34,664 nucleotides of DNA, from positions 1 through 34,664 of the forward strand of contig JAFTJB010000156.1 of NCBI GenBank assembly GCA_017456625.1, given 5' to 3'. Below, piece after piece: positions 28,569 through 34,616 of this stretch. Under the pieces are notes generated by a model. It was not told the origin of the DNA. It searched no databases and saw nothing but the letters and a program-made list of their open reading frames with translations. Numbering within the stretch: the stretch's first letter is position 1; the number at the start of each line of letters is the position of its first letter. A program made the translations under genes and the position numbers. This stretch comes from Clostridia bacterium. GTDB taxonomy: Bacteria > Bacillota > Clostridia > Oscillospirales > CAG-272.

Positions 28569-28609
28569 AAAAAAGCGGCCTGCTCTTCATGTGCAGACCG
28601 CCGTTTTTT
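28569..28609 (-). terminator. Terminator of the GH92 gene
   Basis: Arms at 28575-28583 and 28593-28601 form 9 pairs (one G-U) around a 9-base loop. On the minus strand six T follow. It starts directly after the GH92 stop codon. Confidence 0.85.
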
Positions 28610-28610
28610 C

Positions 28611-30575
28611 TTATAATTCTTTTCCAAGGCACTTGACAGCCTTGACCAATCTCTCGGATCGGGTCCATTCGTCCTTACCCGGGCAAAGTCGGTACATTCC
28701 AATTGTCGCAAGAACATACCAAGCAGACATTGAGCCGTTATCCTCGTCTCCGGGATAGCCGTCCTCCGTGGGAGAAAAGCACTCTCGCGCCAAACGCCCC
28801 ACCCAATAGTCTGTCTTTTCCTGCGCCCCGAGTGCCGCAAACAGATAGGGTAAATGGAAGCAAGGCTGATTGGAGATCGCCATCTGACCGAAATCGATCG
28901 CCGCCATCTCCGTCATCTCGTGGATCTCTCCGCCGTATCCCATCACGCGATAGTGCGGCGGCTCCGCAAAGAGTGCATCCAGCTTTTCCAGCATTCTGTC
29001 CTTACCGCCGTAAAGCGCGGCAAGTCCCTCCACATCGTGCGGAACGGCAAACGAGCTTTGCCAAGCGGAGCCCTCGGTATAATCTCCACCCCAAACGATG
29101 GGATCAAACGGCTCCGCCATCCGCCCCTCGCGGTCGCGCGCTCTCATAAAGCCCGTTGTAGGATCGAACAAATGACGATAATTTTTGGCGCGTTCGCGGT
29201 ACTCTGCGGCAAGCTCTGTATATCCCAATTTCTCGGCAACCGTCGCGATGCACCAATCGCCGTATGCAAAATCAAGGGTCAGATTGACCGACTCACCGTA
29301 TTCATCGCGCGGTACGTATCCGTATTTGAGATAAGATGCGATTCCGTTTCTTCCGTATTTTTCCACGGGAGCCTCTACGTTGGCATGCTTGAGCATTCCC
29401 TTCAGGGCGCGCTCCAGCAGTGCCTCATCCGCAATTCCACATACCGCCGCCTCCGCGATCACGGCATCGATCAAGGTACTCGGCATGCAGCCGTCCTCAC
29501 CGATGGAGGGCCAGCGCGGCAACCAGCCGCACTCCTCGTAATCAATCACAAAGCCCTCGAGCATCTCGCGAAATTCCTCGCGCGCAATAAGCGTATAGAG
29601 CGGATACACCGTTCGATAGGTATCCCAAAATCCATTGTCCGTATATCTCACACCAAGGCGCACGTCTCCGTTCGCGGGAGAATAATGAAGGACATTTCCC
29701 TCTCGGTCGATCTCGTATGCTTTTCGCGGAAAAAGGAACACACGGTAGAGACAGGAATAGAAGGTCTTCATCTGCTCCTCGTCATCGGTCTCGATCTCAA
29801 GACGCGCAAGCTTTTCCTCCCACGCATCCTCAGCGGCAAGCTTGATCTTCTCAAAGCTCTTCGTGCCGCACTCTCGCTCGATCGCCAAAAGCGCCATTTC
29901 CTCGCTGATATAAGAGGTGCCGATGCGCGCTTCAACGACCTTCCCGTTCAAAGCAACGTGAATAGCGCGGCTTGTCCCCTCACCCGCGGAATACGTACGC
30001 GCAGGATCGACCGCACCCTCGCAAAATTGCACGGCAAAGTACATCTTAAAATCCTTTGCAATATCGTGCGAGTGTCCGTCCGTCACACCGAAAAGCACCG
30101 AGCGTGTCTCGTCGTATCGGTATTCGTAATTTCCCTGCACAGGCAAAAAAGAGAGATAAGAAGGACGCGCATCCGCAAAGGTCAGGCGTATTGCGGCACA
30201 GCGCTCGGTGGGTGTCAACTCAAATTGGCATGCCGAACGCAAAAATTTTACAGACAGGTACGCGGGGCTTTGCACCGAATCTCCGATCCGATAGCCCGAC
30301 CACGCCTTTTGAAAGCTATCGGCAACGCAATCGTTTTGCGGCATCATGAGTACCGTTCCGTGATCCTTGATCCAAGGGCTCGGCTGGTGCGTCAGTCGCA
30401 CACCCTCGGCAAATTCATGATCCGCGTGATAAAACCACGGCGTTGTACCGTCGGTCTGCAAGCAGTACGACGTCATACCAAACGGAAGCTGCGTTAAGGG
30501 AAGCGTGTTTCCGCAAGACCGCCTTTTGAGCGATCTCGTTCCCATTCTTGCGTTTACGTAAGGAAGATACTTCAT
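28611..30575 (-). CDS. Glycoside hydrolase family 92 alpha-mannosidase-like enzyme
   Basis: This 654-residue protein is a GH92 enzyme, a Ca2+-dependent inverting exo-alpha-mannosidase family. The N-terminal beta-sandwich starts YVNARMGT and has GNTLPLTQLPFGMTSY. The helical barrel carries GFWDTYRTVYPLY, ECGWLPRWPSIGEDGCMPST, YTEGSAWQSSFAVPHDVEGL and GYPGDEDNGSMSAWYV. Glu501 in EGSAW and the Asp610/Asp612 pair match the acid and base of characterised members; their spacing of 109 residues equals that between Glu533 and Asp642 of Bacteroides BT3990 as I remember the numbering. The usual NEP motif reads SNQPCFH. There is no signal peptide, so it should act on imported oligosaccharides. It has its own promoter and terminator. 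The linkage specificity is unknown. Confidence 0.92.
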   Translation of the reverse strand: MKYLPYVNARMGTRSLKRRSCGNTLPLTQLPFGMTSYCLQTDGTTPWFYHADHEFAEGVRLTHQPSPWIKDHGTVLMMPQNDCVADSFQKAWSGYRIGDSVQSPAYLSVKFLRSACQFELTPTERCAAIRLTFADARPSYLSFLPVQGNYEYRYDETRSVLFGVTDGHSHDIAKDFKMYFAVQFCEGAVDPARTYSAGEGTSRAIHVALNGKVVEARIGTSYISEEMALLAIERECGTKSFEKIKLAAEDAWEEKLARLEIETDDEEQMKTFYSCLYRVFLFPRKAYEIDREGNVLHYSPANGDVRLGVRYTDNGFWDTYRTVYPLYTLIAREEFREMLEGFVIDYEECGWLPRWPSIGEDGCMPSTLIDAVIAEAAVCGIADEALLERALKGMLKHANVEAPVEKYGRNGIASYLKYGYVPRDEYGESVNLTLDFAYGDWCIATVAEKLGYTELAAEYRERAKNYRHLFDPTTGFMRARDREGRMAEPFDPIVWGGDYTEGSAWQSSFAVPHDVEGLAALYGGKDRMLEKLDALFAEPPHYRVMGYGGEIHEMTEMAAIDFGQMAISNQPCFHLPYLFAALGAQEKTDYWVGRLARECFSPTEDGYPGDEDNGSMSAWYVLATIGMYRLCPGKDEWTRSERLVKAVKCLGKEL

Positions 30576-30610
30576 TTTTCAATGCCTCCTGCGTCTGCGG
30601 ATTTTTCATC

Positions 30611-30639
30611 ATTATACCACAAATCCACCCTCCTGTCAA
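30611..30639 (-). promoter_or_regulatory. Sigma-A promoter of the GH92 gene
   Basis: On the minus strand TTGACA (30634-30639) and TATAAT (30611-30616) are exactly 17 bases apart, with TGTGG before the -10 box. It begins 12 bases after the DUF3021 stop. I see no terminator between the two, so read-through from the LytTR operon is also possible. Confidence 0.9.
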
Positions 30640-30651
30640 CACGCAAAAGGC

Positions 30652-31068
30652 TTATCCGATATACCGATTCAGCTTTCTGCTGGTCAATCGAACGGTGATA
30701 TACACCGCAAGCCAGATGGCAAGATAACCGATTGCAAAAATCGCGGTAAAGATCGCGATCATCCGCCAATCAAACGGGATCCAACGGTTTGCCAAATAGC
30801 AACCAACGTACGCGAGATAGAGGGACGCGAAATGAATCCCCATCCCCTTTGCGACCGACCAATGCTCGATCTGATTGAACACGCTCGAGCCCGCCTGCAC
30901 AAAGGCGAGAAGATGGGTCGACACCACACCGCAAAGCACGTCCCTGCCGCTCATGGCAATCTCGACTCCCGTCAGATCCAGGACAAACAGCACGATTCCA
31001 AAAACGATTGGACCAAGCCCCGAAAATAGCGCGCCGCGCAAAAAATAGCTTTTCACATATACATTCAC
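30652..31068 (-). CDS. DUF3021 family membrane protein
   Basis: This 138-residue protein has four hydrophobic segments at about residues 10-30, 41-60, 72-92 and 102-126, ending in a basic tail (RLTSRKLNRYIG). Its size, topology and position after a LytTR gene fit the DUF3021 family, which is commonly paired with LytTR regulators in Firmicutes and is thought to influence them from the membrane. The start codon is GTG and overlaps the LytTR stop in GTGA, with GGAGG eight bases upstream inside the LytTR gene, so the two are translationally coupled. The signal sensed is unknown. Confidence 0.85.
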   Translation of the reverse strand: MNVYVKSYFLRGALFSGLGPIVFGIVLFVLDLTGVEIAMSGRDVLCGVVSTHLLAFVQAGSSVFNQIEHWSVAKGMGIHFASLYLAYVGCYLANRWIPFDWRMIAIFTAIFAIGYLAIWLAVYITVRLTSRKLNRYIG

Positions 31069-31505
31069 AGTCCCAGCCTCCTTTTGAGATTTGCAGTTTC
31101 TCTGCGGGAAACGTAATCGGTATAACCGTTTTTGAAGACCACCTTCAACGCCCCGCCAAACGAAACGACGAATTTTTGAATTTGTCGTACGTTTGCAATA
31201 CAGCCCTGATTGATCTTGACAAAGCGGTCGTCAACACATTCCATAATCTGCTTGATTCGATACCGAACCGCATACTCATGCGTCCCGACAAACGCGTAGA
31301 CCTTGTTATTCTTGGTAAAAAAGCAGATCACCTCCGAGAGCTCCAGCGGCACGACCTCGTCTCCGTCAACACCGTACAGCACCCCGTCAAATGCCTCTGC
31401 CTCACCGCACAGTGCCTCAATCCGCTTCACCGTTTCGCTTACGCGACCGCAAACAACACTGACAGACTCCTCAGCATCGGGATCGATCTTTAAATAAAAT
31501 TTCAT
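31065..31505 (-). CDS. LytTR-domain DNA-binding transcriptional regulator
   Basis: This 146-residue protein is a stand-alone LytTR regulator. Residues about 45-146 form the LytTR domain: VPLELSEVICFFTKNNKVYA, then YRIKQIMECVDDRFVKINQG, and KVVFKNGYTDYVSRRETANL at the C-terminus. There is no receiver domain; the N-terminal 40 residues (MKFYLKIDPDAEESVSVVCG) are characteristic of the short DUF3021-linked type. GGAGG lies four bases before the ATG. It overlaps the DUF3021 gene by four bases. Such pairs often control their own promoter and a nearby exporter; here the downstream gene is the GH92 enzyme, whose own promoter is strong. Confidence 0.9.
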   Translation of the reverse strand: MKFYLKIDPDAEESVSVVCGRVSETVKRIEALCGEAEAFDGVLYGVDGDEVVPLELSEVICFFTKNNKVYAFVGTHEYAVRYRIKQIMECVDDRFVKINQGCIANVRQIQKFVVSFGGALKVVFKNGYTDYVSRRETANLKRRLGL

Positions 31506-31536
31506 CTTGCCTCCCCCATTTCATACGTCTGCAAAC

Positions 31537-31566
31537 AGTATATCATATCCGCAATGCTTTGTGCAA
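31537..31566 (-). promoter_or_regulatory. Promoter of the LytTR-DUF3021 operon
   Basis: On the minus strand TTGCAC (31561-31566) and TATACT (31537-31542) are 18 bases apart. Both boxes depart from consensus, as expected for a regulated promoter. Confidence 0.65.
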
Positions 31567-31603
31567 GCCTTTCTTTATTCGGCGCGTTTGCTTTCGCATT
31601 CGG

Positions 31604-31661
31604 CAAAAAAATCCCCTCATGCTGAACAAGCCCGTTTTTAACGGACTTGTTCAGCATGAGG
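31604..31661 (-). terminator. Long hairpin terminator after the retron reverse transcriptase
   Basis: CCTCATGCTGAACAAG (31615-31630) pairs perfectly with 31646-31661. After one mismatch, CCGTT/AACGG (31632-31636 and 31640-31644) extends the stem around a TTT loop. On the minus strand the hairpin is followed by seven T. It separates the retron from the LytTR operon. The stem of 16 plus 5 pairs is much longer than needed for termination. Confidence 0.85.
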
Positions 31662-31717
31662 AACCGGGCTGTAGACCAAACCCAACCACAATTCTACCAT
31701 ACTCCACTTTTTTAAAT

Positions 31718-32623
31718 CTAAATTGAACGGAGAATTTTTTTATATTGTATAAATTCATCGTTATTCGGGATCGTCTGAAGCACAAAGGCAATTCTACCGT
31801 TAAGTGATAGAATATATTGTTCCTTATTGGATATCCCGATTTTTTTCAAGTGTCCGTCAAGTCCAAATTTCCTGATGAAATACATTTCTTGACGAATCTT
31901 CTTTCTGTAATCCTTTGTGATATTCATTTTTTCATTAACAACGATCCCTGTTACGCATTGACATTTTGTTGCAGGAACAAGTGCTGTTTTGCTTTTTTTC
32001 AAACGTAGACCAAGCTTGGATAACTCGTTTTTTACAAAGTTGATAATTTCCCCTTCGTTGAAATCACCCGAAAAAGTCATGTCGTCACAATATCTTGTAT
32101 ATGCTATGTTTTTAGCATTACAAAATGCCCCAACTGCCTCATCAAAATTATACATAATGATATTAGTAATAGCCGGTGAGGTCGGCGCGCCCTGCGGAAG
32201 TGAGTCGTGATAATAGCAAAGCATAGTTAAAAGTATCCGGATAGGTTCTGAATATTTTTCTTTATAGAAAACAATATCCTTGACCTGTGAATACATAATA
32301 TGATCGAAGAATCCCTCTATGTCCAGCTTCAAAATTTTCTTTTTTCCTACGTGTGGACGTGCATTTTTTTGGATGTTACTTCCCGGCTTATATGCTTTGG
32401 CATATCTTGAAATAGGATACTGAGTAAGTATATTGTCAGAGATAGATTTTTGTACCAGCTTTAAAATCAAATCGGGAACGGAGAGTTTCCGTTTGCTTCC
32501 GTCACTCTTCGGAACGTACACGGTATGATAGTGTTTTTCAAGACAATTGCTTAATGCGTACAGTGTTTTTGACGAATAACCAAGGTCTTTTTCTATCGAG
32601 ATAAGATCTCTATAAACTATCAC
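31718..32623 (-). CDS. Retron-type reverse transcriptase
   Basis: This 301-residue reverse transcriptase makes msDNA from the adjacent msr-msd RNA. It has the retron-specific NAxxH motif (NARPH, residues 87-91) and VTG motif (224-226), besides the general RT motifs: DIEGFFD (101-107), LPQGAPTSP (142-150) and the catalytic YCDD box (178-181). Length is normal for a retron RT without a fused domain. I place the start at the GTG at 32623, because GGAAGGAGAGG lies four bases upstream and would otherwise be translated from an upstream TTG. The start is 24 bases after the a2 segment of the RNA, the usual retron layout. Base composition is AT-rich, unlike its neighbours. No effector gene is adjacent. 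Confidence 0.93.
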   Translation of the reverse strand: MIVYRDLISIEKDLGYSSKTLYALSNCLEKHYHTVYVPKSDGSKRKLSVPDLILKLVQKSISDNILTQYPISRYAKAYKPGSNIQKNARPHVGKKKILKLDIEGFFDHIMYSQVKDIVFYKEKYSEPIRILLTMLCYYHDSLPQGAPTSPAITNIIMYNFDEAVGAFCNAKNIAYTRYCDDMTFSGDFNEGEIINFVKNELSKLGLRLKKSKTALVPATKCQCVTGIVVNEKMNITKDYRKKIRQEMYFIRKFGLDGHLKKIGISNKEQYILSLNGRIAFVLQTIPNNDEFIQYKKILRSI

Positions 32624-32627
32624 AGAA

Positions 32628-32638
32628 CCTCTCCTTCC
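32628..32638 (-). promoter_or_regulatory. Ribosome binding site deciding the RT start
   Basis: GGAAGGAGAGG ends four bases before the GTG at 32623. It overlaps the first codons of the longer open frame that begins with TTG at 32641, which argues against that longer start. Confidence 0.8.
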
Positions 32639-32647
32639 CAATTTTTT

Positions 32648-32877
32648 AGAACAACACTAATTTGTATGGCTAATCGCAGAGGTGTAGTTCAGCAAGGTGA
32701 AGCTTGCGAAACCTTGCGGTCACTACAGTGGCGCGGTTAGACTAAACGGAACAAGTCCGTTAATCAAAAGTTTTGAGGAAAAACTTTTGTAGGGCTTGTG
32801 CAGTGAATACGGTAAATATGAGTGAAAAGATGACGATTCGCCATCCCTTTCGTAAAAACGAAATACACTGTTGTTCT
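32648..32877 (-). ncRNA. Retron msr-msd RNA
   Basis: The ends of this 230-base segment are complementary over 9 bases: a1 AGAACAACA (32877-32869) and a2 TGTTGTTCT (32656-32648). The first G after a1, at 32868-32867, is the likely branching guanosine. The msr part has two short hairpins: TTTCGT/ACGAAA with a TTTT loop, and GATGGCG/CGTCATC with an AAT loop. Two further hairpins follow: 10-pair arms at 32765-32774 and 32780-32789, and AACGGA/TCCGTT around 32745-32761. The likely msd is the 71-base stem at 32670-32740, with nested arms TGTAGT/ACTACA and GCAAGGT/ACCTTGC. The promoter -10 box lies seven bases upstream of a1, so transcription should start at a1. The exact msDNA ends cannot be read from sequence. 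Confidence 0.85.
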
Positions 32878-32884
32878 GCTTTTT

Positions 32885-32913
32885 ATTATACTCTAATTTT
32901 TTATATTATGCAA
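32885..32913 (-). promoter_or_regulatory. Promoter of the retron
   Basis: On the minus strand TTGCAT (32908-32913) and TATAAT (32885-32890) are 17 bases apart. The predicted start, about 32878, coincides with the first base of the retron RNA. Confidence 0.85.
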
Positions 32914-32940
32914 TACATTTCGCAAATATTTTCATATTTC

Positions 32941-33103
32941 GATTTTGACTCAATTCCATAATCCGGACATTAAACTCAGCTAAGCCTCGCGTCGCCTTCG
33001 GCATTGCTCAGCCACAAATTGCTCCGCAATTCTACCCCGTTCCTCGCTCTGCTCGGAGCTGGGTGTCGGGGATGTTCAAGTCTAGCAGGAATAAGGAGAG
33101 AAC
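32941..33103. other. Spacer without recognisable genes, GC-rich inside the AT-rich island
   Basis: Between the retron promoter and the plus-strand terminator there is no coding frame I can support. Positions about 32980-33065 are GC-rich compared with both sides and contain a small AATTGC/GCAATT hairpin (33018-33032) and a GCCGAAGGC motif on the minus strand, reminiscent of the MITE arm at 34419-34430. It may be a decayed repeat or the remnant of a former neighbour gene. Confidence 0.4.
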
Positions 33104-33159
33104 AAGAAAAGAGCCCTCTTGGCGTACCTGCGATAAAGCAGGTGCGCCAAGCTTTTCTT
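33104..33159. terminator. Strong bidirectional-looking terminator hairpin
   Basis: CTTGGCGTACCTGC (33118-33131) pairs with 33138-33151 over 14 positions (one G-U) around a GATAAA loop. AAGAAAAG before and CTTTTCTT after can extend it. It lies just upstream of the GNAT promoter, but no plus-strand gene precedes it. Confidence 0.8.
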
Positions 33160-33188
33160 ATAACAACTAATAGTTGACATATTAGATA

Positions 33189-33217
33189 TTGACTTATGGA
33201 AAATATTGTGATATAAT
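33189..33217 (+). promoter_or_regulatory. Promoter of the leader-peptide/GNAT transcript
   Basis: TTGACT (33189-33194) and TATAAT (33212-33217) are 17 bases apart. The short palindrome AACTAATAGTT lies about 20 bases upstream and could bind a repressor. Transcription should start near 33224. Confidence 0.88.
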
Positions 33218-33223
33218 AAAAGT

Positions 33224-33381
33224 ACAAAATTGATACTTAAAGGAGGTGGACAAAATGACAAACTTAACACTGATAAAATCAATTGCCGTTTTGTCCGCAA
33301 ACGAACTTATATTGTTACGTCTTGACTTAATGCTCTTGATTTTATCGAGAGCATTTTATTTTTTGAGAAAGAGGTAACAAA
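33224..33381 (+). promoter_or_regulatory. Leader-peptide attenuator upstream of the GNAT gene
   Basis: The leader has three elements. GGACAAAA (33248-33255) pairs with TTTTGTCC (33289-33296) around the leader start codon. AATGCTCTTGAT (33329-33340) pairs with 33344-33355 around a TTT loop and is followed by a T-run (33354-33364), forming an intrinsic terminator. GATAAAATCAA (33272-33282) is perfectly complementary to 33336-33346, so it can capture half of the terminator arm as an antiterminator. A ribosome translating the leader would block the antiterminator; one stalled at the start would free it. This matches known ribosome-mediated attenuators of antibiotic resistance genes in Firmicutes. 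Confidence 0.8.
33255..33377 (+). CDS. Predicted 40-residue leader peptide
   Basis: An ATG seven bases after a near-perfect AAGGAGGT site opens a frame of 40 codons ending four bases before the GNAT start. The peptide (beginning MTNLTLIKSIAVLSANE) is rich in Leu and Ile and ends with a basic FYFLRKR. It spans the antiterminator and terminator elements, which argues that translation itself, not the product, is what matters. I do not recognise the peptide. Confidence 0.7.
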   Translation: MTNLTLIKSIAVLSANELILLRLDLMLLILSRAFYFLRKR

Positions 33382-34296
33382 ATGAAAGAAATCATTACAA
33401 TTCAAATCAGCAAATTCTTAACCAACGAACTTGTAGAACAAATTGCTCAAAGTCAATGGAAAGCATTAACCCCACAGTTTACAAATCGATCGAGACAGTA
33501 TATCTTCGACGAGCTTGTTAATAGCAACGATTGCTTTGGGGTAATTGCCACCACTGCAAAAAATCAAGTCATCGGCAGAATTCATTGCGTGAAAAATGAA
33601 AACAATCCTCATCTTTGGTATTATGGTGACTTGTTTGTAATTCCGGAATACAGAAGAAGAGGAATAGCAAAACAAATGATTCACGCGGCGACAAATCACT
33701 TATCTGAAATGGGAGCAACAACACTTCGGTGTTATGTCAAGCCCGACAACATTCCAAGTCGCAACCTTCAAATGTCATTATGTTTTTTAGAAAAGCCATT
33801 TGAATCGTTTAATGATTTCACAAATGACGGTGAAATCATGTATGAATTAGACATTCCAAACTCTTTAACTATTATCCCAGCAACAAAAAACGAGGCATAT
33901 TTTGTGAGAATTCTTTTTGCTCAAAACAAAGATATTTTGAATTCCGGAAATATATCTCTAAGCGAATGGAGAGAAATTCTTTCTGTCGAAGATCCGGATG
34001 AAAAGCATTTTTTAGTATGCAAGGGTGCAATGCCTATCGCTTACATGAAAATTAATGGATTGCTGAATACAGATATGGCATGGGTATCTATGTTATTTGT
34101 TGCAAAAGATTTCCAACGCCAAGGGATTGGATCTTTTGCACTGAATTATGCGGAGCAATATGTTAAGGGGCTCGGATTTAATACGATTAATATTCAAACC
34201 AATAAAGAAAATATCGCAGCTATAAATTGTTATTCCAATTCTGGATATCACATTTATGAGCAAAATTCAAAAATCAAGTTTAGTAAACCGCTATAA
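33382..34296 (+). CDS. Tandem GNAT acetyltransferase, possible resistance enzyme
   Basis: This 304-residue protein consists of two GNAT acetyltransferase domains. The first (about residues 1-150) has the acetyl-CoA loop VIPEYRRRGIAKQM, with RRRGIA at 91-96. The second (about 155-304) has VAKDFQRQGIGSFAL, with QRQGIG at 245-250, and ends with INCYSNSGYHIYE, the usual C-terminal GNAT strand-helix. Both cofactor loops look intact. The gene is strongly AT-rich, unlike the host backbone, so it is probably acquired. It is preceded by a promoter, a leader peptide and an attenuator, the arrangement used to induce resistance to ribosome-targeting drugs. I therefore suggest acetylation of an antibiotic, but the substrate is not visible from sequence; a housekeeping tandem GNAT is the alternative. 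Confidence 0.88.
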   Translation: MKEIITIQISKFLTNELVEQIAQSQWKALTPQFTNRSRQYIFDELVNSNDCFGVIATTAKNQVIGRIHCVKNENNPHLWYYGDLFVIPEYRRRGIAKQMIHAATNHLSEMGATTLRCYVKPDNIPSRNLQMSLCFLEKPFESFNDFTNDGEIMYELDIPNSLTIIPATKNEAYFVRILFAQNKDILNSGNISLSEWREILSVEDPDEKHFLVCKGAMPIAYMKINGLLNTDMAWVSMLFVAKDFQRQGIGSFALNYAEQYVKGLGFNTINIQTNKENIAAINCYSNSGYHIYEQNSKIKFSKPL

Positions 34297-34307
34297 GTGC
34301 TTTTATT

Positions 34308-34334
34308 CCCCCATACGCGGGGCTTTGCTTTTTG
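34308..34334 (+). terminator. Probable terminator of the GNAT gene
   Basis: A short CCCC/GGGG stem (34308-34311 and 34319-34322) is followed by a T-rich tail. The stem is short, so the call is moderate. Confidence 0.45.
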
Positions 34335-34393
34335 TGTCCACAAAAGCAGTGCTTGTCAGGAAAATTGATAAGGCATAGATGAACATAAAAGAA

Positions 34394-34519
34394 AGGCTCC
34401 CTTGTGTAAAGGGAGCTGACGCCGAAGGCGGCTGAGGGATTGTTTTTTGGTAAAATTTTGCTTTTTACAATCCCTCCGTCTCGCTTACGCGAGCCACCTC
34501 CCTTTACACAAGGGAGGCT
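34394..34519. repeat. MITE-like cruciform repeat
   Basis: The ends match as inverted repeats at 23 of 25 positions (34394-34418 and 34495-34519), built around CTCCCTTGTGTAAAGGGAG. An inner pair, GAGGGATTGT (34434-34443) and 34467-34476, is perfect. Each arm carries its own small hairpin: CGCC-GAA-GGCG on the left and CTCGC-TTAC-GCGAG on the right. No gene is encoded. Similar elements are, from memory, widespread in Oscillospirales genomes and probably move by a transposase supplied elsewhere. Confidence 0.88.
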
Positions 34520-34578
34520 CATTACCGCCCGATAGTACACCTAAAAGGTGTAACTCTCCTATCTTACAGTACGTATGC

Positions 34579-34613
34579 AAAAGGACAGAGAACGTGAAAT
34601 TCTCTGTCCTTTT
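34579..34613. terminator. Bidirectional terminator hairpin
   Basis: AAAAGGACAGAGAA (34579-34592) pairs perfectly over 14 positions with 34600-34613 around a 7-base loop. A-rich and T-rich flanks allow use on either strand. The gene it serves is probably beyond the window end. Confidence 0.8.
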
Positions 34614-34616
34614 GCC

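Noticed and set aside
28866..28868. Gln570 of the GH92 enzyme as loss of the catalytic acid, which would point to a mannose-phosphate hydrolase
   Set aside because: Spacing shows the acid is Glu501 in EGSAW, 109 residues before Asp610, as in the characterised enzyme by remembered numbering. Gln570 is in the separate NEP motif.
31065..31505. The LytTR gene as the missing retron effector
   Set aside because: It is separated from the RT by a strong terminator and has its own promoter. Its composition is that of the host, and it forms a normal coupled pair with DUF3021.
31718..32641. A group II intron or diversity-generating retroelement reverse transcriptase
   Set aside because: There is no maturase domain, intron RNA, template repeat or variable repeat. 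The NAxxH and VTG motifs and the upstream RNA fit a retron.
32639..32641. TTG at 32641 as start of the reverse transcriptase
   Set aside because: The first codons would be the ribosome binding site itself. GTG at 32623 is correctly spaced behind it.
32961..33102. A second copy of the cruciform MITE
   Set aside because: Only a short GCCGAAGGC-like motif is shared. There are no inverted terminal repeats.
34280..34540. An 86-codon minus-strand open frame
   Set aside because: It is made mainly of the MITE-like repeat and overlaps the end of the GNAT gene, with no ribosome site or domain.
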